A stretch of 58,713 nucleotides of DNA, taken from assembly GCA_910587185.1 (NCBI GenBank), contig CAJULY010000017.1, forward strand, positions 1 to 58,713. Reading direction: 5' to 3'. Shown one piece after another: positions 1 to 7,634 of this stretch (positions are counted from its first letter, which is position 1; each line of letters starts with the position of its first letter). Below the pieces are notes generated by a model that was not told the DNA's origin, did not search any database, and saw nothing but the letters and a program-made list of their open reading frames with translations. The position numbers were made by a program, and so were the translations under genes. The stretch comes from an uncultured Muribaculaceae bacterium (lineage in GTDB: Bacteria; Bacteroidota; Bacteroidia; Bacteroidales; Muribaculaceae).

Positions 1-39
1 GCGTCCGACTTACACCCCGAAATTCGATGTCTTCAAATT

Positions 40-73
40 TTTGTCATGTACTTAAAAATATTTGTTATCTTTG
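40..73 (+). promoter_or_regulatory. ilvE promoter (Bacteroidetes -33/-7 type)
   Basis: A TTTG at 40-43 and TATCTTTG at 66-73, 22 bp apart, fit the Bacteroidetes pattern TTTG-N19-22-TAnnTTTG. This places the transcription start near base 80, so any upstream TTG start at 62 would lie inside the promoter and is excluded. Confidence 0.65.
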
Positions 74-136
74 CACTCGGTTTTCGAGGTTTTGACAACA
101 AACCGCATGAAACATGTTGAAATGAATAGAAACATT

Positions 137-1171
137 ATGGAAAATGAATTGAATATCGACTGGTCCTCTCTTCCTTTCGGCTACATGCCGACTGACTATA
201 ACGTCAGATGCTACTACCGCGACGGCAAGTGGGGCGAGATAGAGGTTTCCACATCAGAAACGATTGATCTCCACATAGCTGCGACCTCACTCCACTACGG
301 ACAGGAGATTTTTGAAGGTCTTAAAGCTTTCCGCGGGAAAGACGGCAAAGTCAGAGTGTTCAGAATGGAAGAGAATGCGAAACGCATCGCCAATTCGGCG
401 CGTGGTCTTTGCATGGTTCCGGTCCCGGAGAAGCTTTTCTGCGAGATGGTGGAAAAAGTTATCCGTCTCAATGCTCGTTTCATACCGCCCTACGGCAGCG
501 GGGCCTCACTCTACATCAGACCGCTTGAAATAGGCATAACCCCCAGTGTCGGGGTTCGTTCCGCCACGGAATATTGCTTCATCATACTTGTCACACCTGT
601 AGGCCCATACTTCAAGACGGGATTCAAGCCGACCAACATCTGCATCATGCGCCAGTATGACCGCGTGGCTCCCCAGGGAACAGGACGTTTCAAGACCGGC
701 GGCAACTATTCTGCCGGAATGAAATCCAACGAGCATGCCCACGAACTCGGATATTCCTCGGTACTCTTCCTCGACCCGAAAGAGAAGAAATATCTCGATG
801 AATGCGGCCCTGCCAATTTCTTCGCCATCAAAAACGGCGTATATATCACTCCGGCCTCCGATTCGATACTTCCTTCGGTCACCAACAACAGCATCATGCA
901 GCTCTGCCGCGACATGGGAATTGAGGTACAGGCCCGTCACATCACCGTCGATGAGCTCGCTCACGTCCAGGAAGCCGGTGCGTGCGGAACAGCCGCCGTC
1001 ATTTCGCCCATCAACGAGATCGACGACCTTGACACCGGAGTGAAATACAAGGTTGCGACCGACGGCCAGCCCGGTCCAGTCAGCACCGAACTCTATCACA
1101 AGCTACGCGCCATACAGCTCGGCGAAGAGGAAGACACCCACGGCTGGAACACCATCATCGAAGGAATCTGA
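137..1171 (+). CDS. ilvE: Branched-chain amino acid aminotransferase
   Basis: PLP-dependent fold-type IV aminotransferase that interconverts Leu/Ile/Val and their 2-oxo acids with 2-oxoglutarate/glutamate, in the cytoplasm. The start at 137 gives 344 residues beginning MENELNIDWSSLPFGYM, the usual short N-terminus of this family; an in-frame ATG at 107 is the alternative. The PLP lysine is expected at K186 in RFKTGGNY, and the ACGTAAVISPI segment near the C-terminus is a typical BCAT cofactor-phosphate motif. Length and motifs indicate an intact enzyme. The HD-domain gene follows after 18 bp and may be co-transcribed. Confidence 0.93.
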   Translation: MENELNIDWSSLPFGYMPTDYNVRCYYRDGKWGEIEVSTSETIDLHIAATSLHYGQEIFEGLKAFRGKDGKVRVFRMEENAKRIANSARGLCMVPVPEKLFCEMVEKVIRLNARFIPPYGSGASLYIRPLEIGITPSVGVRSATEYCFIILVTPVGPYFKTGFKPTNICIMRQYDRVAPQGTGRFKTGGNYSAGMKSNEHAHELGYSSVLFLDPKEKKYLDECGPANFFAIKNGVYITPASDSILPSVTNNSIMQLCRDMGIEVQARHITVDELAHVQEAGACGTAAVISPINEIDDLDTGVKYKVATDGQPGPVSTELYHKLRAIQLGEEEDTHGWNTIIEGI

Positions 1172-1189
1172 TTCTTCTCTTCCGTAAAA

Positions 1190-1732
1190 ATGACTACCGA
1201 TTACAAGAAAATAATCGATCTATATTATCCCGCAGACACACCCCTGCGGGATATTTATTTGCGACACTGCCGCCAGGTTGCAGACGAGGCTCTGGAAATA
1301 GCCCGGCGCAAACATCTTCCTCTTGACCCACTCATGATCGAAGGCGCCGCTATGACCCACGACATAGGCATCTTCACGACTGACGCTCCGGGAATAGAAT
1401 GTCACGGGACCGAACCCTACATAGCACACGGCATCATAGGCGCCTCACTACTTCGAAAAGAAGGCGCTCCTGAAGAATGGGCGCGTGTGGCTGAACGTCA
1501 TACCGGCTCCGGACTGACCTCCGGCGAGATAACCGCACAGGGCCTCCCCCTCCCCGTCGCCGACTATCTGCCCGAAACCCTACTCGAACGCCTCATCTGC
1601 TACGCCGACAAATTCTACTCCAAAAGCGGCACCATGAAACGAAAGGATCTGCAGAAAGTCCGCGCTTCCATGGCCCGCTTCGGCGAGGAATCCCTCCGAC
1701 GGTTCGACGCACTCCACTCGGAATTCGCCTGA
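1190..1732 (+). CDS. HD-domain phosphohydrolase family protein
   Basis: A 180-residue soluble protein of the HD superfamily of metal-dependent phosphohydrolases. H26, the H57-D58 pair in AMTHDIGIF, and D in ICYADKFY near residue 138 match the H...HD...D metal-ligand pattern. Short stand-alone HD proteins act on nucleotides or other phosphoesters, and the substrate here cannot be read from sequence. It lies 18 bp behind ilvE on the same strand, probably a read-through partner rather than a pathway partner. There is no signal peptide or membrane segment, so it should be cytoplasmic. Confidence 0.8.
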   Translation: MTTDYKKIIDLYYPADTPLRDIYLRHCRQVADEALEIARRKHLPLDPLMIEGAAMTHDIGIFTTDAPGIECHGTEPYIAHGIIGASLLRKEGAPEEWARVAERHTGSGLTSGEITAQGLPLPVADYLPETLLERLICYADKFYSKSGTMKRKDLQKVRASMARFGEESLRRFDALHSEFA

Positions 1733-1767
1733 ACTCGTCCGCTTCCCCAGCGTGACGACATAACAGT

Positions 1768-2166
1768 CTAAAGTTCAGTCGCGACATCAAAGCAGGGACA
1801 TGCCTTGCAAGCGAACTCCCGGTGACCGTGGACTGTAGCACCCGGGTAACGCTCCTGCAGCCGCTTCACGAGTTCCCTGAGGGCCTTGCGCTGGGCCGGG
1901 GTACGCGTGTCGGCCGGCCTCCCCTCTTCGTCGAGACCTCCCACATAACACACACCGATGGAATGGGCGTTGAACCCTTTGCAATGAGCCCCCGCTACCG
2001 ACTCGTTTCGCCCGTGAACAACCGTCCCGTCCAAATAAACCACATAGTGATAACCGATCCCGCGAAATCCGCGCGCCCTGTGCCAGCGGTCGATATCGTC
2101 TGCTTTCACATCGCGTCGCGCCGGCGTGGCCGTACAATGAATTATAATCTGATTTATCGTTCTCAT
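1768..2166 (-). CDS. Phage-type N-acetylmuramoyl-L-alanine amidase (Amidase_2 / T7-lysozyme fold)
   Basis: A 132-residue zinc amidase that would cleave the MurNAc-L-Ala bond of peptidoglycan. The T7-lysozyme set is complete: zinc ligands H10 (IIIHCTAT), H115 (VHGHREF) and C123, with the catalytic partners Y39 and K121. There is no signal peptide, so like endolysins it would need help to reach the wall or be released on lysis. Stand-alone genes of this kind are common prophage remnants in Bacteroidales, but no other phage gene is adjacent. It is convergent with the HD gene 35 bp away. Its -7 box lies only 8 bp before the ATG. Confidence 0.88.
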   Translation of the reverse strand: MRTINQIIIHCTATPARRDVKADDIDRWHRARGFRGIGYHYVVYLDGTVVHGRNESVAGAHCKGFNAHSIGVCYVGGLDEEGRPADTRTPAQRKALRELVKRLQERYPGATVHGHREFACKACPCFDVATEL

Positions 2167-2174
2167 AACGGAAG

Positions 2175-2182
2175 CAAAATTA
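2175..2182 (-). promoter_or_regulatory. -7 box of the amidase gene, almost abutting its ATG
   Basis: Read on the minus strand this is TAATTTTG, ending 8 bp before the start codon at 2166. Initiation a few bases downstream would give a transcript with almost no leader. No clear -33 element was found. Confidence 0.45.
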
Positions 2183-2213
2183 ATGCCTCCGTCACTGCTT
2201 CACGCGCCTGTTT

Positions 2214-3233
2214 CTATTTTCGAGCGGTGCCTACCTCGGTTTCGGGAAATCCGCCTGTGGCATGCTTCTCGTAGCCTGACGAGGAGGCAGTCACCAGAAG
2301 CGCCTCAGTGTGGGGCAGACTTTCGATCATACGCATGGCATCGGCCAGCGGCATTGCCATGCAGGCGGTTGCGAGGGCGTCGGCCATCATTGCGTCGGGA
2401 GCTATCACCGTGGCGCTCAGCGTTGTTGACCGGGCCGGGCGACCGGTAGATGGCGAAATCGTGTGCCATGTCTTCCCGGAGGAAGTCTTTTTAAAATTAC
2501 GGTAGTTGCCTGATGTCGCCACCCCGCAATCCGTCACCGCAATCACCGACAGACGCTTGTGGACCACGGAGGTATCGTTCTCCACCGGCGCGTCGATCAT
2601 TATGCGCCATTTCTCTCCCTGCGGGTTCTTTCCGCTGACGGCCACTTCGCCGCCAATCTCCACAAGATAATCGGAACATCCGTTGCGGCGAAGCATCTCC
2701 CCTATCAGGTCACAGGCATAGCCTTTCGTTATCGATGAGAAATCAAACTCAGTGGAGGGATCAAGTTTTTTTATCCGGTCTCCGTCAAGCACACACCGTC
2801 CGATTCCGACGAGACGCAAGGCGCTGTCTATCTGTTCCTGTCGCGGCTCCACAGCGACTTTCTTGTAACCGAAGCCCCATAGATTGACAAGCGGCGCCAC
2901 CGTCGGGTCGTAACAGCCTCCGCTCATTCGGTTGACCTGTTGCGAAGCGATGAATATGCGCCGGAACAGAGAGTCGGTCACGGCAGTTTCATTACGGTTA
3001 ATGCGGCTCACGAGCGAACTGTCGGCGAAAGGCGAAAGAGACATTTCGACGCGACGCATCACCTCGATTATCGAGTCGTCGAGCACCCGGGAACTGCGGT
3101 ATGTTATGTGATAGGAAGTGGCCCAGACGGAGCCTTCACAACTGTTATATACCTTCGGACCGTTACAGGACACGAAACCGACGATCACACCTGACAAAAC
3201 AAATATTGCGGATAGTATTTTTTTCACTGTCAT
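2214..3233 (-). CDS. apbE: FAD:protein FMN transferase (ApbE), lipoprotein
   Basis: ApbE-family enzyme that transfers FMN from FAD onto a Thr/Ser of periplasmic or membrane flavoproteins such as NqrB, NqrC and RnfG. It is 339 residues with a lipoprotein signal (GFVSC, C23). Family motifs include SSITKGYACDLIGE, YLVEIGGEVAVSGK, ATSGNYRNFKK, WHTISPSTGRPA and the metal-site region DAMMADALATACM. Length is normal. The gene begins 11 bp after the upstream inositol-phosphatase gene and is likely co-transcribed with it. No Nqr or Rnf genes are in the window, so the acceptor flavoprotein is encoded elsewhere. Confidence 0.92.
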   Translation of the reverse strand: MTVKKILSAIFVLSGVIVGFVSCNGPKVYNSCEGSVWATSYHITYRSSRVLDDSIIEVMRRVEMSLSPFADSSLVSRINRNETAVTDSLFRRIFIASQQVNRMSGGCYDPTVAPLVNLWGFGYKKVAVEPRQEQIDSALRLVGIGRCVLDGDRIKKLDPSTEFDFSSITKGYACDLIGEMLRRNGCSDYLVEIGGEVAVSGKNPQGEKWRIMIDAPVENDTSVVHKRLSVIAVTDCGVATSGNYRNFKKTSSGKTWHTISPSTGRPARSTTLSATVIAPDAMMADALATACMAMPLADAMRMIESLPHTEALLVTASSSGYEKHATGGFPETEVGTARK

Positions 3234-3244
3234 AATTCAAGGAT

Positions 3245-4498
3245 TCAAAGCAGACATTCCCGGAGATATTCCCTCGCCCGGGTCCAGGGGAGATAGAGAG
3301 TCGAAGAACCGTCAATGAGCGTGACCGGAACTTCGTTGAGATCGATCCTGAGATAATAGGCCCCTGAGGGAGCGCGGAAGAGAATCATCTGAAGATTGGC
3401 GGCCATAGGGACTATGTCGAAGTCTTTCCAGTGGTCAGCTACGGTTTCGGGATAATTGGTCAGATAAAAACAGCCCGGCAACCGCATCAGCGCAAGCAGA
3501 GGCATCAGAGTTTCGGCATGGCCGAAACGGAGCATCACTTTGGCTACAGCCTTGTCGCCGGCGATGAAACCGTCGGTCGTAGCGATGAGGTCCTGAAGGA
3601 GCGGCGCCGCGATCTTGGCCGGTATATCGTTCAGAACGGAGGCCGAATGCTCGAGATAATGACGCATATTTGAGATGCTCCACAAAGCGTTTTGCTCCCG
3701 CGGAGTCAGGAAATCGGTTATTTCCGCTTTCATGCTCATGGCCGACAGTCCGGAAAGCACCGCATATTCAGCCAGAGCCACATCGCGTCTGTCAGCCTTC
3801 GCCGACGCATAATCGAATTCTTCGCCCAGAACCCTCGGCAACTGCGAGTAAGGACATGTCCTGGCTATGAAATCGTCAAGCATAGACTTCAGCGACTGAT
3901 CTTTTCTGAATTCCAGATAAAGCGGACTGGAATCGAAAAACCTGACCAGGGGTGAAAAACGGCGCCCGCTGGCCATGTTCAGTTCCACTTTATTATCCAT
4001 CCTTGCCAGCTGATGGGTGAATTCGTCCATGCTCATGATGCATCTCGGAGCATAGGAGGAAATCGCGTTTACGGTTGATTCACGGAAGAGTTCGGGATAG
4101 GCCGCCATCATGCGCGAGGCTATGCCGCGCTGCTCGGCCATGCCGAGAGAATCGAGTGCGCCCCACCGGCCGTTTACCCTTCCGATCACCTTTTGGGTGA
4201 GCTTCAGAAGCCGTGAGCCTGCAGGAGTCAGCGTTTTCTGCGCCTGAGCGCTTTTGAGCGCCGACAGAAGTATGTTGCATTGTTTCGGAGAAGCCGGGAA
4301 ACGCGCGCCGTGGCGACCGACATGATTTATCATCACCGGCGTGAGCGAATCGGGATAAGAGGCTGTATGCGCGGGCACGGGATAGGGCCTGGCACTGCCG
4401 CAGCAATAGGCCCACGGATAATCGGTAGCCCCTTCAGCGCTGAAGGATAGGACGAATGTCAGCCCTATCAACGCGATTCTGAATATTTTTCCAGCCAT
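3245..4498 (-). CDS. Histidine phosphatase, MINPP-like (HAE motif), exported
   Basis: Clade-2 histidine acid phosphatase, 417 residues, with an N-terminal signal peptide (about residues 1-24). The active-site motif RHGARFP is at 62-68 with nucleophile H63, and the proton-donor motif is HAE at 327-329, where ordinary acid phosphatases and phytases of this clade have HD. HAE is the hallmark of multiple inositol polyphosphate phosphatase (MINPP) and of the Bacteroides homologues that degrade phytate, so a periplasmic or secreted inositol-phosphate phosphatase is the best guess. It is first in a two-gene unit with apbE and has a strong upstream promoter with a palindrome in its leader. Confidence 0.85.
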   Translation of the reverse strand: MAGKIFRIALIGLTFVLSFSAEGATDYPWAYCCGSARPYPVPAHTASYPDSLTPVMINHVGRHGARFPASPKQCNILLSALKSAQAQKTLTPAGSRLLKLTQKVIGRVNGRWGALDSLGMAEQRGIASRMMAAYPELFRESTVNAISSYAPRCIMSMDEFTHQLARMDNKVELNMASGRRFSPLVRFFDSSPLYLEFRKDQSLKSMLDDFIARTCPYSQLPRVLGEEFDYASAKADRRDVALAEYAVLSGLSAMSMKAEITDFLTPREQNALWSISNMRHYLEHSASVLNDIPAKIAAPLLQDLIATTDGFIAGDKAVAKVMLRFGHAETLMPLLALMRLPGCFYLTNYPETVADHWKDFDIVPMAANLQMILFRAPSGAYYLRIDLNEVPVTLIDGSSTLYLPWTRAREYLRECLL

Positions 4499-4520
4499 AA
4501 AGCAGTTTTTGAAGTGTTTT

Positions 4521-4536
4521 TGTTACATTTGTAACA
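4521..4536. promoter_or_regulatory. Operator-like palindrome TGTTACA-TT-TGTAACA
   Basis: A perfect inverted repeat with 7-bp arms and a 2-bp centre in the divergent region between the histidine phosphatase and the TPR gene. It lies just past the predicted start (near 4540) of the minus-strand phosphatase transcript. It also contains a plus-strand TAnnTTTG match (TACATTTG, 4524-4531) that could be the -7 box of the TPR gene. A bound repressor could therefore affect both directions. Confidence 0.5.
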
Positions 4537-4546
4537 TAATAACATC

Positions 4547-4578
4547 CAAATTTACTGATTTAGTTCAATAAAACCAAA
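4547..4578 (-). promoter_or_regulatory. Promoter of the histidine phosphatase-apbE unit
   Basis: On the minus strand, TTTG (4578-4575), 20 bp, then TAAATTTG (4554-4547): a full match to the Bacteroidetes promoter. The predicted start near 4540 leaves a leader of about 40 nt before the ATG at 4498. Confidence 0.7.
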
Positions 4579-4581
4579 AAT

Positions 4582-4851
4582 ATGTCGCACAACAACATCG
4601 CCATCATGATAAAGGAAGGGCGGCTCGCAGAAGCGGCCGCCGAACTCGACGCTCTCATAACGTCGGACTGCGCCGACGCAGAAGCATGGTATCTCAGGGG
4701 TAAGCTATGGTGGAAGACGGGAAACAGATCCGAAGCCATGACCTGTTATTCTCGCTCACTGGCTCTCGACAGCGAGAGTCCGGCAAAATACGCGCTAACC
4801 CAGGCGAAGGATATAGCGGATTTCTTCAACCCCGACCTGCTGAACCCTTAG
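4582..4851 (+). CDS. Small tetratricopeptide-repeat protein
   Basis: An 89-residue protein with one or two TPR helix pairs: the segment AEAWYLRGKLWWKTGNRSEA followed by a second helix has the W/L/G/A spacing of a TPR, and the first 30 residues (EGRLAEAAAELDALI) form a partial repeat. No signal or membrane segment. TPRs mediate protein-protein contacts; the partner is unknown. It is monocistronic and convergent with the capsule operon end (stops 14 bp apart across the palindrome AGAGCCGGCTCT at 4850-4861). Confidence 0.75.
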   Translation: MSHNNIAIMIKEGRLAEAAAELDALITSDCADAEAWYLRGKLWWKTGNRSEAMTCYSRSLALDSESPAKYALTQAKDIADFFNPDLLNP

Positions 4852-4865
4852 AGCCGGCTCTTGGA

Positions 4866-6782
4866 TTATTTGTCGAGCGACTCGAATTTCGAGTGCTGGC
4901 TCTTGAATTCGGGAACCAGAGCTTTCATCGAGGCGACTATTGTCATGTCATCGGCCGTAAGCGCCAGCTCTACCATGCTTGCGATGCATTCGCTGACTTC
5001 TCCGTAGTCATATTCGCGCACCTTGGCGATCTTGATTTTACGGTTGAATGTGGGGAGGGTGATTTCCTTATCGTTAAGAACTTCCTCATAGAGCTTCTCA
5101 CCGTCACGCAGACCGGAATATTTGATCTCGATATTCTTGGCCCCGCTCATTTTGATCATTCGGCGCGCAAGGTCGGCTATACGGACCGGCTTACCCATAT
5201 CAAACACGAAAATCTCACCGCCTTTACCCATCGTACCGGCCTCAAGCACAAGCTTGCACGCCTCGGGAATAAGCATGAAGAAGCGGATTATGTCGGGATG
5301 GGTTACAGTGACAGGTCCGCCGGCCTTGATCTGACGTTCAAACAGAGGTATTACGGAGCCGTTGGATCCGAGCACATTGCCGAAACGGGTTGTTATGAAC
5401 GCCGTTTCGCCCTTTATCTTGCCGTCCTTTATGGCTTTGTCGAGCGCCTGGACATAAATCTCGCATATACGCTTGGAACAGCCCATGACGTTAGTCGGAT
5501 TAACGGCTTTGTCAGTGGAAACCATGACGAACTTGCGGGTGCCGTATTTCACGGCAAGGTCAGCGATGACACGGGTTCCATAGACATTGTTACGGATGCT
5601 TTCGTAGGGATTGTCCTCCATCATGGGGACATGCTTGTAGGCTGCGGCATGGAACACGTATTCCGGCTTGAACTGGCTGAAGAGTTCCTCCATGCGGCTT
5701 TCGTTAGCAATGTCGCTCACAATTGTGGCTGCAGGGATATCGGGCCATTCGCGCGCCATCATGAGGCGGATGTCGTGGAGAGGCGTCTCCGCCTGATCGA
5801 TCAGCAGGAGTTCACCGGGGCCGAAGGAGGCAACCTGGCGCACCATTTCAGAACCAATGCTTCCGGCAGCACCGGTGATCATTATGCGTTTGCCCTGAAG
5901 CTGATCGGCAACGGCGGTCATATCGATTTCGATTTTGTCGCGAGGCAGAAGATCCTCCACGTTGACCTCTTTCAGCTGGGTGTAGTTGATCTCGCTCTTT
6001 CCGTCCCATTCCTGGGCCGAAGGGAACATCATGATTCTTATACCGCCCTCTATGAGATGATTGACCATAGTTTCGTTACGGCGGAAAGCATCGCTTTTCA
6101 ACGGCGAAACGAGAAGAGTGGCTGCATGGCTCTTTTTCATCTCTTCAACAAGATGCTCGTCATTGGGATATACCTTCACGTCCATCAGACGTTTGCCGAT
6201 CATGTCGGTTCCGTCGGAAATGAATCCCGAGATAACGTAAGGAGAAGAGGCGGAAGAGTTTATATTCTTTGCGATCGCCACGCCACCGTTGCGCACACCG
6301 TAGATAAACACGGGCTGATTGCGGGTGTAATGTGTGGTAGTATCATAAAGAGTCTTCACCCATATCCTGACAGCCCACATGAGCGCGAGAGCGATTATGG
6401 CTGAGAAGCCCATGTCGGAAAAACGCATAGGCATAAGCCATTCAAGGCTGTTGAAACCCAGCAGACGCTGGCAAATCACATCCACAGCACATCCGAAAAG
6501 GACGGCAAATGCGATTCTGCGGAGATCCACAAAAGATGAGAAGCGTATGATGCCGGAATACGTGCGGAAAATTCTGAATCCCACGATATAGGGAATCAGA
6601 TAGAAGAGACATGTGCGCGCTACAGCCGTAAAATTGCTCAGAGTAAAGAAAAACCCGTGGTTGAGCCCATATACAAGCAGCATAGAGGCCAGAATGAAAC
6701 AACTGTCAAGCAACAGAATGCTCCAGTAAGGGAGCGACTGACGAGAAAAATAGCGTGTCGCAGCGCTTTGAATTATTGGCAT
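4866..6782 (-). CDS. Membrane nucleoside-diphosphate-sugar 4,6-dehydratase (CapD/PglF-like)
   Basis: A 638-residue polysaccharide-biosynthesis protein. The N-terminal 145 residues hold about four membrane helices, followed by a CoA-binding-like Rossmann domain and a C-terminal short-chain dehydrogenase domain. The NAD motif is TGAAGSIGSE (about residue 300). The catalytic segment STDKAVNPTNVMGCSKR (about 420-436) has Met in place of Tyr in YxxxK, as is normal for this inverting/retaining UDP-GlcNAc 4,6-dehydratase family. It probably makes a UDP-4-keto-6-deoxy sugar for surface glycans. It is the last gene of the capsule cluster but has its own promoter in the 129-bp gap behind the cpsB-like gene. 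Confidence 0.9.
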   Translation of the reverse strand: MPIIQSAATRYFSRQSLPYWSILLLDSCFILASMLLVYGLNHGFFFTLSNFTAVARTCLFYLIPYIVGFRIFRTYSGIIRFSSFVDLRRIAFAVLFGCAVDVICQRLLGFNSLEWLMPMRFSDMGFSAIIALALMWAVRIWVKTLYDTTTHYTRNQPVFIYGVRNGGVAIAKNINSSASSPYVISGFISDGTDMIGKRLMDVKVYPNDEHLVEEMKKSHAATLLVSPLKSDAFRRNETMVNHLIEGGIRIMMFPSAQEWDGKSEINYTQLKEVNVEDLLPRDKIEIDMTAVADQLQGKRIMITGAAGSIGSEMVRQVASFGPGELLLIDQAETPLHDIRLMMAREWPDIPAATIVSDIANESRMEELFSQFKPEYVFHAAAYKHVPMMEDNPYESIRNNVYGTRVIADLAVKYGTRKFVMVSTDKAVNPTNVMGCSKRICEIYVQALDKAIKDGKIKGETAFITTRFGNVLGSNGSVIPLFERQIKAGGPVTVTHPDIIRFFMLIPEACKLVLEAGTMGKGGEIFVFDMGKPVRIADLARRMIKMSGAKNIEIKYSGLRDGEKLYEEVLNDKEITLPTFNRKIKIAKVREYDYGEVSECIASMVELALTADDMTIVASMKALVPEFKSQHSKFESLDK

Positions 6783-6807
6783 GACTAATAATACTATATA
6801 TTAACCG

Positions 6808-6838
6808 CAAATATAAACATAAAGAAACTTAAAAACAA
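6808..6838 (-). promoter_or_regulatory. Promoter of the 4,6-dehydratase gene
   Basis: On the minus strand TTG (6838-6836), 20 bp, TATATTTG (6815-6808), upstream of the ATG at 6782. It indicates that this gene can be transcribed apart from the export genes. A nine-G tract (6866-6874, plus strand) lies 27 bp further upstream. Confidence 0.65.
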
Positions 6839-6865
6839 GTCCATTTTAGTCAAGAACCGCCAATA

Positions 6866-6874
6866 GGGGGGGGG
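6866..6874. repeat. Homopolymeric G9/C9 tract upstream of the dehydratase promoter
   Basis: Nine consecutive G on the plus strand, followed by TAAAAT. The complementary context ATTTTA-C9 resembles the C9 tract at 31577-31585 ahead of the fimbrial operon. Such tracts are prone to slipped-strand length change. Confidence 0.8.
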
Positions 6875-6911
6875 TAAAATGTTGATTTTCAATAGATTAG
6901 ATAGCAACACT

Positions 6912-7622
6912 TTATAATGAAGCCATTGACAGATCCGATAGATCATATCGACAACTCCCCGCGAGTTCGCGGAGGTAGCCGACTTGCTTCAGACGGTGCA
7001 GGTCAGTGCCGAAACAGGTGTACATCCCTTTTTTCAGCAACTGCTTGGATTTGGCCTGAGCCGTCTTGCCGTAAAATCCGGTGAGAGAAAGTATGTTCAA
7101 CTGGAGCCTGACATCGTTGGCGACGTGGCGCTGATAGTCCTCAGGCCCCATATAGACATATCGTTCGGGATGGGCGAGAAGAGGGAAAAAGCCTTTCTTT
7201 TTTATTTTTGAGAAAATATCGTCGAGTCCTGCGGGTGGAGTGAAATATGAGGTTTCGACGAGAATATGATCGCCGCGTTCGCCTATGGGGAGAAGCACAT
7301 CGTTCTCATATCGGGCCAGGAAAAGCTGATCAAGCATGTTCTCTGCCGCCAGATTCAGCTTTATAGGGCCCTTGTAAGCATCGCAGAGTTCCTTGAACCG
7401 GGCTTTGAGAGCTTCCGGTTCATTGGGAACGTCCTCCATTATATGCGGAGTAAGCCACAGATTTCTGAATCCGAGTTTCTCATATTCGTCGAGGATTGCG
7501 AGAGAATCATCCATTGTCCTCACCCCGTCATCAACCCCGGGAAGGATATGGGAATGATAGTCTGTCGCGCCCTCGAAAGGAGAGACGGCAGGTTTGCTCC
7601 TGAATATATCGAATATAGACAT
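6912..7622 (-). CDS. PHP-type tyrosine-protein phosphatase (CpsB/CapC/YwqE family)
   Basis: A 236-residue metal-dependent phosphatase of the PHP fold that removes phosphate from the tyrosine tail of the partner Wzc/BY-kinase and so controls polysaccharide chain length and export. Metal ligands visible: H23 and H25 in DYHSHILPGVDDG, H60 in LTPHIM, H151 in LLAHPERY, and D207/H209 in FGTDLHR. Cytoplasmic, with no signal. It starts 12 bp after the BY-kinase gene stop, the standard phosphatase-kinase pairing. Length is typical. Confidence 0.92.
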   Translation of the reverse strand: MSIFDIFRSKPAVSPFEGATDYHSHILPGVDDGVRTMDDSLAILDEYEKLGFRNLWLTPHIMEDVPNEPEALKARFKELCDAYKGPIKLNLAAENMLDQLFLARYENDVLLPIGERGDHILVETSYFTPPAGLDDIFSKIKKKGFFPLLAHPERYVYMGPEDYQRHVANDVRLQLNILSLTGFYGKTAQAKSKQLLKKGMYTCFGTDLHRLKQVGYLRELAGSCRYDLSDLSMASL

Positions 7623-7634
7623 CTGGACAGGTAA

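Noticed and set aside
1768..2166. Prophage
   Set aside because: The amidase is the only phage-like gene; no integrase, capsid, terminase or att-like repeats are next to it.
4707..6404. 565-codon plus-strand frame opposite the 4,6-dehydratase gene
   Set aside because: Antisense shadow of a strongly supported gene; its translation has no family features and it overlaps the TPR gene out of frame.
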